From: an uncultured Archangium sp.
Lineage (GTDB): Bacteria; Myxococcota; Myxococcia; Myxococcales; Myxococcaceae
DNA: 46,992 bases
Assembly: GCA_946479335.1 (NCBI GenBank)
Contig: CAMLFP010000005.1
Location: 1-46,992, forward strand
Direction: 5' to 3'
Under the pieces are notes generated by a model. That model worked only from the letters and a program-made list of their open reading frames with translations, made no database searches and was not told where the DNA came from. Position 1 is the first letter of the stretch; each line of letters opens with the position of its first letter. A program made the translations under genes and the position numbers. This document shows positions 7,402-18,441 of the stretch, in pieces.

Positions 7402-7997
7402 TGCTGCTCTTCGGGCTGACGGGAGGCATCGCCACCGGGAAATCGACGGTGACGCAGATGCTGCGAGAGCTGGGGTTGCCGGTGATCGACGCCGACGCGC
7501 TGGCGCGGGAGGTGGTGGAGCCCGGCCGCCCTGCCCTCGCGGAGATCGCCGCGCGCTTCCCCGGCGTGGTGGAGGACGGCGTGCTGAACCGCGCGAAGCT
7601 GGGCGCGCTGGTGTTCAAGGACGCCGACGCCCGCGCTGCGCTCAACGCCATCACCCACCCGCGCATCCGCGCGCTGGCGCTGGAGAAGACGCTGGCGCTG
7701 GCGGAGACCGGCGCGACGCACGCCATCTACGACGCCGCGCTGCTGCTGGAGAACAAGCTCCACGAGGGCATGAACGGGGTGATCCTCGTCACCTGCCCGC
7801 TGGAGACGCAGGTGGCGCGGGTGATGGCGCGCGACGGGTTGAGCGAAGAGGCCGCGCGGGCGCGCATCGCCTCGCAGATGTCGACCGACGAGAAGCGCCA
7901 GTACGCGACGTGGGTCATCGACAACGGCGGCACGCGTGAAGACACACGCCGGCAGGTCGAGGCGGTGGTTCGCGCGCTAAGGAGCAGGACCTCATGA
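7401..7997 (+). CDS. coaE: Dephospho-CoA kinase
   Basis: A 198-residue P-loop kinase catalysing the last step of coenzyme A synthesis, phosphorylation of the 3'-hydroxyl of dephospho-CoA. The N-terminus 'LFGLTGGIATGKSTV' holds the P-loop (GGIATGKS, 8-15), followed by 'VIDADALAREVVEPGRP' (the DAD motif conserved in CoaE), 'THPRIRALA' and 'YDAALLLEN' (the substrate and lid region), with the late 'RIASQM' motif. Length is normal for the family. The ATG overlaps the preceding stop (TGATG) and the end overlaps the next start (ATGA), placing it in the middle of an operon whose downstream genes act on acyl-CoA-type substrates. Confidence 0.97.
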   Translation: MLLFGLTGGIATGKSTVTQMLRELGLPVIDADALAREVVEPGRPALAEIAARFPGVVEDGVLNRAKLGALVFKDADARAALNAITHPRIRALALEKTLALAETGATHAIYDAALLLENKLHEGMNGVILVTCPLETQVARVMARDGLSEEAARARIASQMSTDEKRQYATWVIDNGGTREDTRRQVEAVVRALRSRTS

Positions 7998-9100
7998 GCT
8001 TGAGCGCCTTCGTCACCGGTTACCCGGGCTTCATCGGCAAGCGGCTGGTGAAGTACCTCGCGGAGCAGAACCCGAAGGGCCGCATCACGTTGCTGGTGCA
8101 GCCCAAGTTCGTGAAGGAGGCCGAGGCGTACGCGGCGAAGATCTCCGGCGCGCGCATCGACATCCTCTCCGGCGACATCGTCGACATGCACCTCGGGCTC
8201 TCGGGCCCGGAGTACCAGCGGCTGGTCGACGAGACGACGCACGTCTTCCACCTCGCGGCGATCAGCTACCTCGGCATGCCGAAGGAGGTCGCCGAGCGCG
8301 TCAACGTCGGCGGCACGCGCAACGTGCTGGAGCTGGCGCACGAGTGCAAAAAGCTGAAGCGCCTCGTGTACTTCAGCACCTGCTACGTGTCGGGCGATCG
8401 CGTGGGCGTCATCGCCGAAGACGAGCTCGAGCGCGGCCAGTCGTTCCGCACGCCGTACGAAGAGACCAAGTACGAGGCCGAGCGCCTGGTGCAGCGCGCG
8501 AAGGACAAGCTGCCCGTCACCATCATCCGCCCGTCGACCGTGGTGGGTGACTCGGCGACCGGGGAGATCGATCGCTTCGAGGGCCCCTACTACCTCGGCA
8601 TGCTGCTGGTGCTCTCGCCGCTGGTGCTGCCGCTGCCGCTGCCGGGCAACGGTGTGGCGCCGCTCAACGTCGTGCCGGTCGACTTCGTGGTGAAGGCCAC
8701 GTGGTCGATGGCGCAGAACGCCGCTGCCGAAGGCAAGACGGTGCACCTCGTCGACCCGAACCCGATGAGCGCGCGGCGCGTGTACGAGCTGATCGCCGAG
8801 CGCGCCAACAAGAAGCTGCCGCGCTTCAGCCTGCCGGCGCGCGCGGCCGACTGGTTCCTCCGCATGCCCGGCGTCGAGAAGCTGGCGCGGCCCCAGCGCG
8901 CGGCGGTGGCGTACGTGAACCACCTCGCGCTCTACAACTGCCACACCGCGCTGGAGCTGCTCGACGGCACGGGCGTGAAGTGCCCTCCGCTGACGACGTA
9001 CCTCGACAAGCTGATCGACTACGCGTTGGCGACGTGGAAGTCGCGGCAGGCGTCGGTCGAGGCGGAGGTCGATGATCCCCTCGATCGCCCCGCGCGCTGA
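7994..9100 (+). CDS. Extended SDR, fatty acyl-CoA reductase-like (NAD-binding 4 type)
   Basis: A 368-residue extended short-chain dehydrogenase. The cofactor motif is TGYPGFIG (8-15, G-x2-G-x2-G). The catalytic set is Ser/Thr in 'VYFSTCYVSG' (about 128-133) and Y155-x3-K159 in 'PYEETKYEAE'. 'VNVGGTRNVLELA' and 'VTIIRPSTVVGDS' are typical of the 'male sterility' NAD-binding branch that includes acyl-CoA and carboxylic acid reductase domains. A hydrophobic stretch at about 200-215 ('LGMLLVLSPLVLPLPLPGNG') may form a substrate tunnel or membrane contact. Overlap with coaE and position before two hot-dog dehydratases suggest it reduces or oxidises an acyl substrate in a lipid pathway. The substrate cannot be read from sequence. 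Confidence 0.88.
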   Translation: MSLSAFVTGYPGFIGKRLVKYLAEQNPKGRITLLVQPKFVKEAEAYAAKISGARIDILSGDIVDMHLGLSGPEYQRLVDETTHVFHLAAISYLGMPKEVAERVNVGGTRNVLELAHECKKLKRLVYFSTCYVSGDRVGVIAEDELERGQSFRTPYEETKYEAERLVQRAKDKLPVTIIRPSTVVGDSATGEIDRFEGPYYLGMLLVLSPLVLPLPLPGNGVAPLNVVPVDFVVKATWSMAQNAAAEGKTVHLVDPNPMSARRVYELIAERANKKLPRFSLPARAADWFLRMPGVEKLARPQRAAVAYVNHLALYNCHTALELLDGTGVKCPPLTTYLDKLIDYALATWKSRQASVEAEVDDPLDRPAR

Positions 9101-9114
9101 AGTAAGAGCGCCCC

Positions 9115-9501
9115 ATGAGCTACTCGGTGGGCGACACCTTCACGCTGACGCGGACCTGCGACCCGTACCGGCCGCTGTACTACGCGGCGGCTTCGGGAGA
9201 CTTCAACCCGATCCACATCGACCCGAAGGTCGGCGCGGAGGCGGGCCTCGGCGGCACCATCTTGCAGGGGCTGTGCACGTTGGCGTGGGCGGTCGACGCG
9301 TTCGGTCGCTACCTCGGTGACCCCGGCCGCGTGGCGGGCATCGAGGTGCGCTTCTCGCGCCCCGTCGCGCCGAATGACGTCGTCACCTACTCCGGCAAGG
9401 TCACCGGCATCGACGCGGGCGTGTTGACCGCGGAGATCGACGCCACCAACCAGCGCGGCGAGACCGTGCTCAAGAACGTCACCGTGAAAGGCCGGGTGTA
9501 G
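9115..9501 (+). CDS. MaoC-family dehydratase, HadB-like subunit
   Basis: A 128-residue single hot-dog protein. The hydratase-2 motif is complete: 'SGDFNPIHIDP' with catalytic D29 and H34 and N31. The later segment 'GIEVRFSRPVAPNDVVTYSG' is the conserved strand and overhanging loop of (R)-hydratases. It probably dehydrates (R)-3-hydroxyacyl thioesters. Because it is followed two bases later by a MaoC N-terminal-type dehydratase lacking this motif, the two likely form a heterodimer like the mycobacterial HadA/HadB pair: this subunit supplies the catalytic residues, the other the substrate channel. It starts 14 bases after the SDR gene. Confidence 0.92.
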   Translation: MSYSVGDTFTLTRTCDPYRPLYYAAASGDFNPIHIDPKVGAEAGLGGTILQGLCTLAWAVDAFGRYLGDPGRVAGIEVRFSRPVAPNDVVTYSGKVTGIDAGVLTAEIDATNQRGETVLKNVTVKGRV

Positions 9502-9503
9502 TC

Positions 9504-9986
9504 ATGGCCCTCGATCGCAAGTTCATCGGCCGCGAGTACGGCCCGTTCACCTACGAGGCCGGCGCGGAGAAGATGCGCGAGTTCGCGTACGCCATCGGCG
9601 GCGGCATTCCCTCCACCGGGTTCTCCGCCACGCGCCCGCCAGAGGGCTTGAGCCCGCTGCTGTTCGACGCCGAGGCCGGCAAGGCGAGCGCGTACGGGTC
9701 GATCATCGGCTTCCCCTCGTTCGCGGTGACCTTCGCCATCCGCCCGTTCGCCGACGCGTGCATCGACCCCGAGTTGCAGGTGAACCTGCTGCGCCTGGTG
9801 CACGGCGAGCAGCAGTTCGAGTTCCACGAGGTGGTGAAGCCCGGCGACGTGCTGACCACGCGCGGGAAGATCACCGACATCGTCGCCAAGCGCTCGCTCG
9901 ACTTCCTCGAGGTCACCACCGAGACGCACAACCAGCACGGCAAGCTGGTGGTGCGCGCGAAGTGGACCGCCATCATCCGCGGCTGA
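9504..9986 (+). CDS. MaoC N-terminal-type dehydratase, HadA-like subunit
   Basis: A 160-residue hot-dog protein with the FAS1-like/MaoC_dehydrat_N pattern: 'GREYGPFTYEAGAEKMREFA' at the start, then 'LVHGEQQFEFHEVVKPGDVL' (about 97-116), characteristic of HadA/HadC-type subunits, and an ending '[15 protein letters not shown]'. The D-x-N-P-x-H motif is absent, as expected for the non-catalytic substrate-binding partner. It begins two bases after the HadB-like gene and the pair probably makes a functional 3-hydroxyacyl thioester dehydratase. Its last 14 bases overlap the convergent TPR gene. Confidence 0.9.
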   Translation: MALDRKFIGREYGPFTYEAGAEKMREFAYAIGGGIPSTGFSATRPPEGLSPLLFDAEAGKASAYGSIIGFPSFAVTFAIRPFADACIDPELQVNLLRLVHGEQQFEFHEVVKPGDVLTTRGKITDIVAKRSLDFLEVTTETHNQHGKLVVRAKWTAIIRG

Positions 9987-11243
9987 TCACGCCCTCGTCG
10001 ATCAGCTGCGCGAGGATGCGGGCGGTGTCCATCCGCGACATGCCGGAGACGGAGAAGAGATCGTCGAAGCTGACGGTGCCGTCGATCTGCGCGAGCACGA
10101 AGCCCGCGCGGTGATCGAGGTTGAGCCAGATGATCTCGTCGTCTTTCAGCAGCACCCGGGGCGTCGCCTCGAGCTTGCCGATCTTCGACTCGAACATGCG
10201 CAGGAGCGTCGCCTCGCTCCGATCCTTGAGCGAGATCACCTCGGGGTCGTCGGGCGCGAGCGCGATGGCGCGGGTGATGAGCTCCATCGCGCCGGTGTGA
10301 TCGTCGAGGTCGAGCAGGTCTTTCGCGCCGCGGAGCACGATCTTGAGCTCGTCCTTCGTGGTGGGCGGCGCGCGGGTGATCTTCGAGTCGGAGACGATCA
10401 GATCGAGCGCCCGGCCATCGGGCTCGATCTCCAGCTTGATGCCGGGGTTGCTGCGCTGGTCCCACGCCGACTCGGCGCGCGGCGCGAGCGACGGCGAAGG
10501 CCTCGGCTCCAGCGGGCGCGTGTAGTCGTCGGCAGAGGGCGTCCACCCCCAGGCCGTGCCCGAATCGGAGCTGGGCACCGGCGCGGGTGACGGTGCGGTC
10601 ACCACGGGGAGCTGCGACTCCGCGGGCGCCTCACCCAGCACCACGTTCTGCCCGAAGTCCATCAGCGTCGCGCGCGGGGCCGGCGGGGCCTCCCCGAGGA
10701 CGATGTCGCGCGAGAACTGCGGCACCGTGGTGCGCGGCGCGGGCGGTGCAGACATCGGCTGCGGCGCGGGGGGCGCCTCCAGCACCGCGTCACGCGAGAA
10801 CTGCGGCAGCGTCGTTCTCGGGGCCGGCACCTCGGGCTTCTCGAGGAAGAGCTGGGTGGTCTTCGCCTTCTTCTCGGGGAACATCTGCATCGTGCCCGGC
10901 TTCGACTCCGGCTCCGGGTAGAGGCGCATCGTGCCGGAGCGCGACGACTCCATGGTCACGGGAGGGATCTGCGGCACCGGGCTCGGCGCGCCGGCGAAGC
11001 GGCCCCAGTCACCATCGAGATCGGGCGCCGAGGGCTGCGGAGGCGTGGAGTTCGACGAGCCGCCCACCGCGGGTGGCGCGTCGGTCATCGGCGGAGCCTC
11101 CGCACCGGCGAGCTGCGCGAGCGCCTGGGCGTTGTCGGGGTCGAGCTTGAGCGCGCGCTCGAACAGCTTGGTCGCGCCCTCGAGATCACCCGACAGCTTC
11201 AACCAGATGCCCGCCTCGACGAGCTGCGCGGCCCGCTCCGCGC

Positions 11244-11247
<4 letters not shown>
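9973..11247 (-). CDS. TPR protein with low-complexity internal repeats and C-terminal helical domain
   Basis: A 424-residue protein whose ATG overlaps the Hsp70 stop (ATGA). Residues 1-50 form a TPR ('[20 protein letters not shown]'). Residues about 55-250 are Pro/Ala-rich and contain two sets of short repeats: three of the type T-[MT]-[RQ]-[LM]-[YF]-x-E ('TMRLYPE', 'TMQMFPE', 'TTQLFLE'), then three of the type '[12 protein letters not shown]...EAPPAP'. Residues about 300-360 hold a second TPR-like unit ('[20 protein letters not shown]'). The C-terminus (about 365-424) is a winged-helix-like module, '[20 protein letters not shown]'. There is no signal peptide. Coupling with Hsp70 suggests a co-chaperone or client-linked role, but that is inference. 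Confidence 0.85.
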
Positions 11248-13085
<1,838 letters not shown>

Positions 13086-13127
13086 GTGTACCGCCAGCCT
13101 AGAATGCTTGCGGGGGTTCTCGCATTT

Positions 13128-13757
13128 TTAAGACTTCTTCCGGGCAGGCAGGCGGCCCGCGGGCGCGAGAACGCCGGCGTGCGCCGCCGCGAGAACCGTG
13201 CGCACGGCGAGCCGGAGCCAGCCGCGATCGAGCCGCGCCACGCGGCGGGAGTCGACGAGCGCGCGCACCAGTTGGAGCACGAGCCGTGGCTCCGTGCCGC
13301 GCGGCAGTTCGCCTCGGCCGATGGCGCGCCTCACCATCGAACGCCACTCGTCACGCCGCCCCGCGACGGCAGCCCCGACGAGCGCCGCGACCTCCGGGCG
13401 GGAGCGCTCCTCCAACAACCGCGCCCAGGCGCGGCCCTCCGCCTTGCGCGCGACGTGGAAGCGCCGCGTGAACGCCTCCACGAGGTCCGTCTCCAGGGAG
13501 CCCGTGTCGGGCAGCGGCTGCTCGCGCAGCGGTGCGGTCATGCGTTCCGCGAGCGCGCCCACCAGCGCAGCGCGCGTCGGCCACCGACGGTAGATGGTCG
13601 TCTTGTTGACGCCGGCGGCAGCGGTCACCGCCTCCATGCGGAACCCGGAGTAACCGGAGGTCGCCAGCTCCTCCATCGCCGCGTCGAACACCCGCGCCAC
13701 CACCTGCCGGCTCCGCCCGCCGAGCACTCCCTGGGTACGTCGCATGGAGCAGCTCAT
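13128..13757 (-). CDS. TetR-family transcriptional repressor
   Basis: A 209-residue regulator. The N-terminal DNA-binding domain includes 'ARVFDAAMEELATSGYSGFR' followed by the helix-turn-helix 'VTAAAGVNKTTIYRRWPTR' (about 46-64), a textbook TetR signature. The C-terminal part is the variable ligand-binding/dimerisation domain. The ATG at 13757 has a GTGAG ribosome site five bases upstream; an internal ATG at 13745 is possible. It is transcribed away from a small membrane protein and a methyltransferase, and the 103-bp intergenic region has two copies of one palindrome (13771-13785, 13825-13841), so it very likely represses both itself and the divergent pair. The Hsp70 gene follows 42 bases downstream on the same strand and might receive read-through. 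Confidence 0.95.
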   Translation of the reverse strand: MSCSMRRTQGVLGGRSRQVVARVFDAAMEELATSGYSGFRMEAVTAAAGVNKTTIYRRWPTRAALVGALAERMTAPLREQPLPDTGSLETDLVEAFTRRFHVARKAEGRAWARLLEERSRPEVAALVGAAVAGRRDEWRSMVRRAIGRGELPRGTEPRLVLQLVRALVDSRRVARLDRGWLRLAVRTVLAAAHAGVLAPAGRLPARKKS

Positions 13758-13770
13758 ATCATCTCACTTC

Positions 13771-13785
13771 GCAACCGTGAGTTGC
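13771..13785. promoter_or_regulatory. Putative TetR operator, site 1 (GCAAC-N5-GTTGC)
   Basis: The perfect inverted repeat GCAAC-CGTGA-GTTGC begins 14 bases upstream of the tetR start. It shares the arms, the 5-base spacer and the flank CACTT-x with site 2. The position suggests autorepression of tetR. Confidence 0.7.
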
Positions 13786-13824
13786 CATCTCCAGGAACCC
13801 GCGACAAGCTCTCATCCTCCACTT

Positions 13825-13841
13825 GGCAACTCGCAGTTGCC
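13825..13841. promoter_or_regulatory. Putative TetR operator, site 2 (GGCAAC-N5-GTTGCC)
   Basis: The perfect inverted repeat GGCAAC-TCGCA-GTTGCC lies 19 bases before the start of the membrane-protein gene at 13861. Its centre is 55 bp from that of site 1, about five helical turns, so two dimers would bind roughly the same face of the DNA. Confidence 0.72.
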
Positions 13842-13860
13842 TTTAACGCTCGAGGCCCAC

Positions 13861-14187
13861 ATGAACTGGCACAGCGGCATGGCGTACTTCTTCGGCGGTG
13901 TGTTCCTCGCGAACTCGACGCCGCACTTCATCGCCGGAATCTCCGGGCGCCCGTTTCACACCCCGTTCGCGAAGCCCCCCTTCCGCGGGCGCTCCTCGCC
14001 GGCGGTGAACATCGTCTGGAGCCTCTTCAACCTCGCGCTCGCCTACGCGATGCTCGTGCCGGTCGGCGAGCTCGAGCTGCGTCGGCCCGCTGACGTCGCC
14101 GTCACGGCGCTCGGGTTCGGGCTGGGCGCGCTCTTCATCGCGCGGTCGATCGCGAAGATGCAGCGCGAGGCGAGCCCGCGGTCATGA
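13861..14187 (+). CDS. Small conserved integral membrane protein
   Basis: A 108-residue protein with three likely membrane segments: about 4-22 ('HSGMAYFFGGVFLANSTPHF'), about 50-67 ('VNIVWSLFNLALAYAMLV') and about 80-98 ('VAVTALGFGLGALFIARSIA'). The loop 'GRPFHTPFAKPPFRGRSSP' between the first two is a recognisable conserved feature of a family of uncharacterised bacterial membrane proteins I have seen beside TetR regulators. There is no catalytic motif. Its start overlaps none, but its stop overlaps the methyltransferase start (ATGA). It is probably controlled by the divergent TetR protein through site 2. Function unknown; a small efflux or tolerance role is only a guess from context. Confidence 0.85.
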   Translation: MNWHSGMAYFFGGVFLANSTPHFIAGISGRPFHTPFAKPPFRGRSSPAVNIVWSLFNLALAYAMLVPVGELELRRPADVAVTALGFGLGALFIARSIAKMQREASPRS

Positions 14188-14978
14188 CGTCGTTCGCACA
14201 CGACAGCGCGCACCTCGCCGAGACCTACGACCGCGTCAGCGATCAGCAGTTCGAGAGCGGCAAGCGGCTCGTCGAGCTCCTCGCGCTCCATGATGCAGCG
14301 CACGTCCTCGACCTCGGCTGCGGTACCGGTCGCCTCACACGATGGATCTCAGCGCGGCTCGGCCCGACCGCGCGCGTCATCGGCATCGATCCTCTCCGAC
14401 GTCGCATCGACGTCGCGCGCGCGCAGCCCTCCGCAGCACGGTTCGAGGTGGGGCAGGCCGAAGACCTCCGGGGCTTCGAAGAGCGAGGCTTCGATGCGGT
14501 GTGTCTCTCGTCGGTCCTCCACTGGATCGCCGACAAACCGCGCGCCTTCTCGGAGATTCGACGAGTCCTCAGGCCGGGCGGGCGCGTCGCGGCGACCACC
14601 GTCGCCCGGGAGCTCTCCGCGGCGAGTACCCTCGGGTCGATTCTGCGCCGTTTGCTCGCGCGCGCTCCGTACGCCGCGCACGTCGATGACACGGCGTCAC
14701 GCGGCGCCACCACGACGGAGCTGATGGGTCTCGTTGCACAAGCCGGCCTCGAGCTGCTCGAGCTCCACGTGAGCCGCACCGAGCACGAACATGAAAATGG
14801 CGCCGCGTTCGTCGAGTTCGCGGAGGCCAGCGCGTTCGGGACGCTCCTCGCGATGGTGCCCGCCGGGCTCCAACCGGCGCTGCGCACGGAGTTGATCTCC
14901 GCGCTCGACGAGCATCGCGGCGCTCACCGCCTCGTCATGCGCGGCTGGGGAGTGACCCTGGTCGCCCAGCGACCGTGA
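14184..14978 (+). CDS. Class I SAM-dependent methyltransferase
   Basis: A 264-residue enzyme. Motif I is 'VLDLGCGTGRL' (41-51), motif II 'VIGIDPLRRRIDVAR' (the Asp binds the SAM ribose), motif IV 'FDAVCLSSVLHWIADKPRAF' and motif V 'RVLRPGGRVAA'. This is the UbiE/Methyltransf_11 arrangement for small-molecule substrates. The acceptor is unknown. It is coupled to the upstream membrane protein (ATGA) and presumably under the same TetR control, suggesting inducible modification of a toxic or signalling compound. Its codon use looks slightly less GC-biased than its neighbours (for example AACATGAAAATGG), which could mean recent transfer of the cassette. The stop is directly adjacent to the convergent J-domain gene. 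Confidence 0.93.
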   Translation: MTSFAHDSAHLAETYDRVSDQQFESGKRLVELLALHDAAHVLDLGCGTGRLTRWISARLGPTARVIGIDPLRRRIDVARAQPSAARFEVGQAEDLRGFEERGFDAVCLSSVLHWIADKPRAFSEIRRVLRPGGRVAATTVARELSAASTLGSILRRLLARAPYAAHVDDTASRGATTTELMGLVAQAGLELLELHVSRTEHEHENGAAFVEFAEASAFGTLLAMVPAGLQPALRTELISALDEHRGAHRLVMRGWGVTLVAQRP

Positions 14979-15881
14979 CTACCGCTTCTTGCCGCCCCCG
15001 AGGCGCGCGGCCTCGTCAGCGTGCTTCTTCGCGAGCGCCTTCATGCCCGCCGCCCCCAGCAAGCGGGCCAGCAACAGGCGGTAGTCGGCGTTGGTGGGCT
15101 CGGCGTCGACGGCCTTCTGCGCATACCCGGTCGACTCACGCGGGTCGGCGCCACGGCGCTCCAGGAGCTGCGCCAGCTTGTACGCCGCCACGTGGTGCGA
15201 GGCCTCCGCCGAGACCGCCGACTTGAGCGCGCTGATGGCGACGTCGTCTTCGCCGACCTCCAGCGCGGTCATCGCGCGCTTGTAGTTCTCCTCGGCGCGC
15301 CCGTGATCCATGTGCTTGCGCGCCTCGGCCAGCAGCACCTTGAGCTCGGCGTTGTTCGGGTCGGCCTGCGCGGCCTGGTTGACCAGCGAAAAGCCCAGGC
15401 TGAATTCGCCCTTCGCGATGTGCTGCTTCACGCGCTGAACGAGCTCGATCTGCCGGGTGGCCTTCGAGAGGTACGGGTGGTGCGCGAGGCGGCGGCGACG
15501 CTCCTCGTCGCGGGAGAGCTGTGTCTGCTCGCGAGCGATCGACGACGGTGTGCTGCGCGTCGGCGCGGTCGCCAACCCGAGGCTGGGGTTCGCGGCGATC
15601 CACGCGGCGCGGCGATCGGCGTCGGTCAACGTCTGGTTTGCCTCCACCAGCCGCTGAAAGACCCGGTCGAGCTTCTGCTTGAAGGGCCCGAGCCGCTTGC
15701 CGAAGTAGCGATCGGGGTGGAACTTGAGCGACAGCTCGCGGAACGCCGTGCGCACCTCGTCGTCCGACGCGCCGTTCGCCACGCCGAGCACCGTGAAGTG
15801 GTTGGGGTTCGAGACCTTCGCCTCCAGCGCGTTGATCTCGCGCTGCCGGACATCATCGAGATCGACCTTCTCGTCAGCCAC
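14979..15881 (-). CDS. J-domain (DnaJ-like) protein with TPR repeats
   Basis: A 300-residue protein. Residues 27-95 form a J-domain: 'NHFTVLGVANGASDDEVRTA' and the essential HPD triad at 55-57 in 'LKFHPDRYF', so it should stimulate an Hsp70 ATPase. There is no Gly/Phe region or zinc finger (a class III J-protein). Residues about 150-290 are TPR-like ('KGEFSLGFSLVNQAAQADP', 'VGEDDVAISALKSAVSA'). The ending is Lys/Arg-rich. It is probably a cytoplasmic client-delivery co-chaperone for an Hsp70, possibly the one encoded at 11244-13085. It follows argD by 24 bases on the same strand. Confidence 0.92.
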   Translation of the reverse strand: MADEKVDLDDVRQREINALEAKVSNPNHFTVLGVANGASDDEVRTAFRELSLKFHPDRYFGKRLGPFKQKLDRVFQRLVEANQTLTDADRRAAWIAANPSLGLATAPTRSTPSSIAREQTQLSRDEERRRRLAHHPYLSKATRQIELVQRVKQHIAKGEFSLGFSLVNQAAQADPNNAELKVLLAEARKHMDHGRAEENYKRAMTALEVGEDDVAISALKSAVSAEASHHVAAYKLAQLLERRGADPRESTGYAQKAVDAEPTNADYRLLLARLLGAAGMKALAKKHADEAARLGGGKKR

Positions 15882-15905
15882 GTGTTTCCGCCCCCGGCCG
15901 CAAAT

Positions 15906-17102
<1,197 letters not shown>

Positions 17103-17112
17103 GGGCGTCTCT

Positions 17113-18441
17113 TTAGAGGATGTAGCGGGAGAGATCTTCGTCTTGCGCGAGCTGACCCAGCTTCTTTTTCACCAGCTCCGCGTCGATGACGTAGGCGCCG
17201 GGCGTCTCACTCGCCGAGAACGCGACCTCGTCGAGCAGCCGCTCCAGCATGGTGTGGAGCCGCCGGGCGCCGATGTCCTGCGTGCGCGCGTTCACCTGCG
17301 CGGCGAGCCGCGCGATCTCCTCGATGGCGTCGTCGCGGAAGTCGAGCGTCACGCCCTCGGTCGCCAGCAGCGCGGCGTACTGCTTGAGCAGCGAGTTCTT
17401 CGGCTCCCGGAGGATCTTCACGAGGTCGGCGTTGCTGAGCGCCTCGAGCTCTACGCGAATGGGGAAGCGCCCCTGCAGCTCGGGGATGAGATCTGACGGC
17501 TTGCTGACGTGGAACGCGCCCGCCGCGATGAACAACACGTGATCGGTCTTCACCTGGCCGTACTTGGTGTTCACCGAGCTGCCCTCGACGATGGGCAGCA
17601 GATCGCGCTGCACGCCCTCGCGCGAGATGTCGGGCCCGCCCGACTTGCCCTCGCGGCTGGCGATCTTGTCGATCTCGTCGAGGAAGATGATGCCGTCGTC
17701 TTGCGCGCGCTTGAGCGCCTCGCGGTTGATGCGATCTTCATCGACCAGCTTGCCCGCCTCCTCCGACTTCAGGAGCTCCAGCGCGTGGCTGGCGTTGACC
17801 CGGTGCTTCTTGGTGCGGCGCCCCATGCCCGGCATCGACTTGAAGAGCTCGCCCAAGTTCACGCCCACCTCCTCCATGCCCTGCCCGCCGAAGTTCTTCA
17901 TGAACATCATGTTGGAGTCCTGCACCTCCATCTCCACGAAGGTGTCATCCAACGTCCCCGCGCGGAGCTGCGCGCGCAGCTTCTCGCGGTCGCCCTCGTT
18001 GAGCCGCGGCGAGCTGACGCCGTTGCCGCCCTTCAGCAGCTCCCACAGGCGATCTTCCGCGTGCTCGACGGCGCGCTCGTCGACGCGCTTGAGTTCCTCG
18101 TCACGCACCAACGCGATGGCGTTCTCGATCAGATCACGCACCATCGACTCGACGTCGCGGCCGACGTAGCCGACCTCGGTGAACTTCGACGCCTCGACCT
18201 TCACGAACGGCGCGGCGGCCAGCTTCGCGAGGCGGCGGGCGATCTCCGTCTTCCCGACACCGGTCGGCCCGATGAGGATAATGTTCTTCGGCGTGATGTC
18301 GTCGCGCAGCTCCTTCGGAGCGTGCTGACGCCGCCAGCGGTTGCGCAGCGCGATGGCGACCGCACGCTTCGCGTCGGCCTGACCGACGATGTACCGGTCC
18401 AGCTCGGCGACGATCTCCTTCGGCGTCAGGGAGGTCTTCAT
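17113..18441 (-). CDS. hslU: ATP-dependent protease ATPase subunit HslU
   Basis: A 442-residue AAA+ unfoldase. The N-terminus '[20 protein letters not shown]' is typical; Walker A is GPTGVGKTE (58-66), followed by the family motif '[20 protein letters not shown]', Walker B '[11 protein letters not shown]', the sensor/arginine-finger region '[12 protein letters not shown]', and the C-terminus 'EDLSRYIL', which inserts into the HslV pocket. The length equals the family norm. It works as a hexamer feeding unfolded substrate to HslV in the cytoplasm. Its ATG follows the hslV stop immediately (TGAATG). Confidence 0.98.
   Translation of the reverse strand: MKTSLTPKEIVAELDRYIVGQADAKRAVAIALRNRWRRQHAPKELRDDITPKNIILIGPTGVGKTEIARRLAKLAAAPFVKVEASKFTEVGYVGRDVESMVRDLIENAIALVRDEELKRVDERAVEHAEDRLWELLKGGNGVSSPRLNEGDREKLRAQLRAGTLDDTFVEMEVQDSNMMFMKNFGGQGMEEVGVNLGELFKSMPGMGRRTKKHRVNASHALELLKSEEAGKLVDEDRINREALKRAQDDGIIFLDEIDKIASREGKSGGPDISREGVQRDLLPIVEGSSVNTKYGQVKTDHVLFIAAGAFHVSKPSDLIPELQGRFPIRVELEALSNADLVKILREPKNSLLKQYAALLATEGVTLDFRDDAIEEIARLAAQVNARTQDIGARRLHTMLERLLDEVAFSASETPGAYVIDAELVKKKLGQLAQDEDLSRYIL

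Noticed and set aside
13100..13132. Hairpin-like TGCG...CGCA followed by TTTTT between hsp70 and tetR
   Set aside because: Only a 4-bp stem, and the T-run is on the strand with no upstream gene to terminate.
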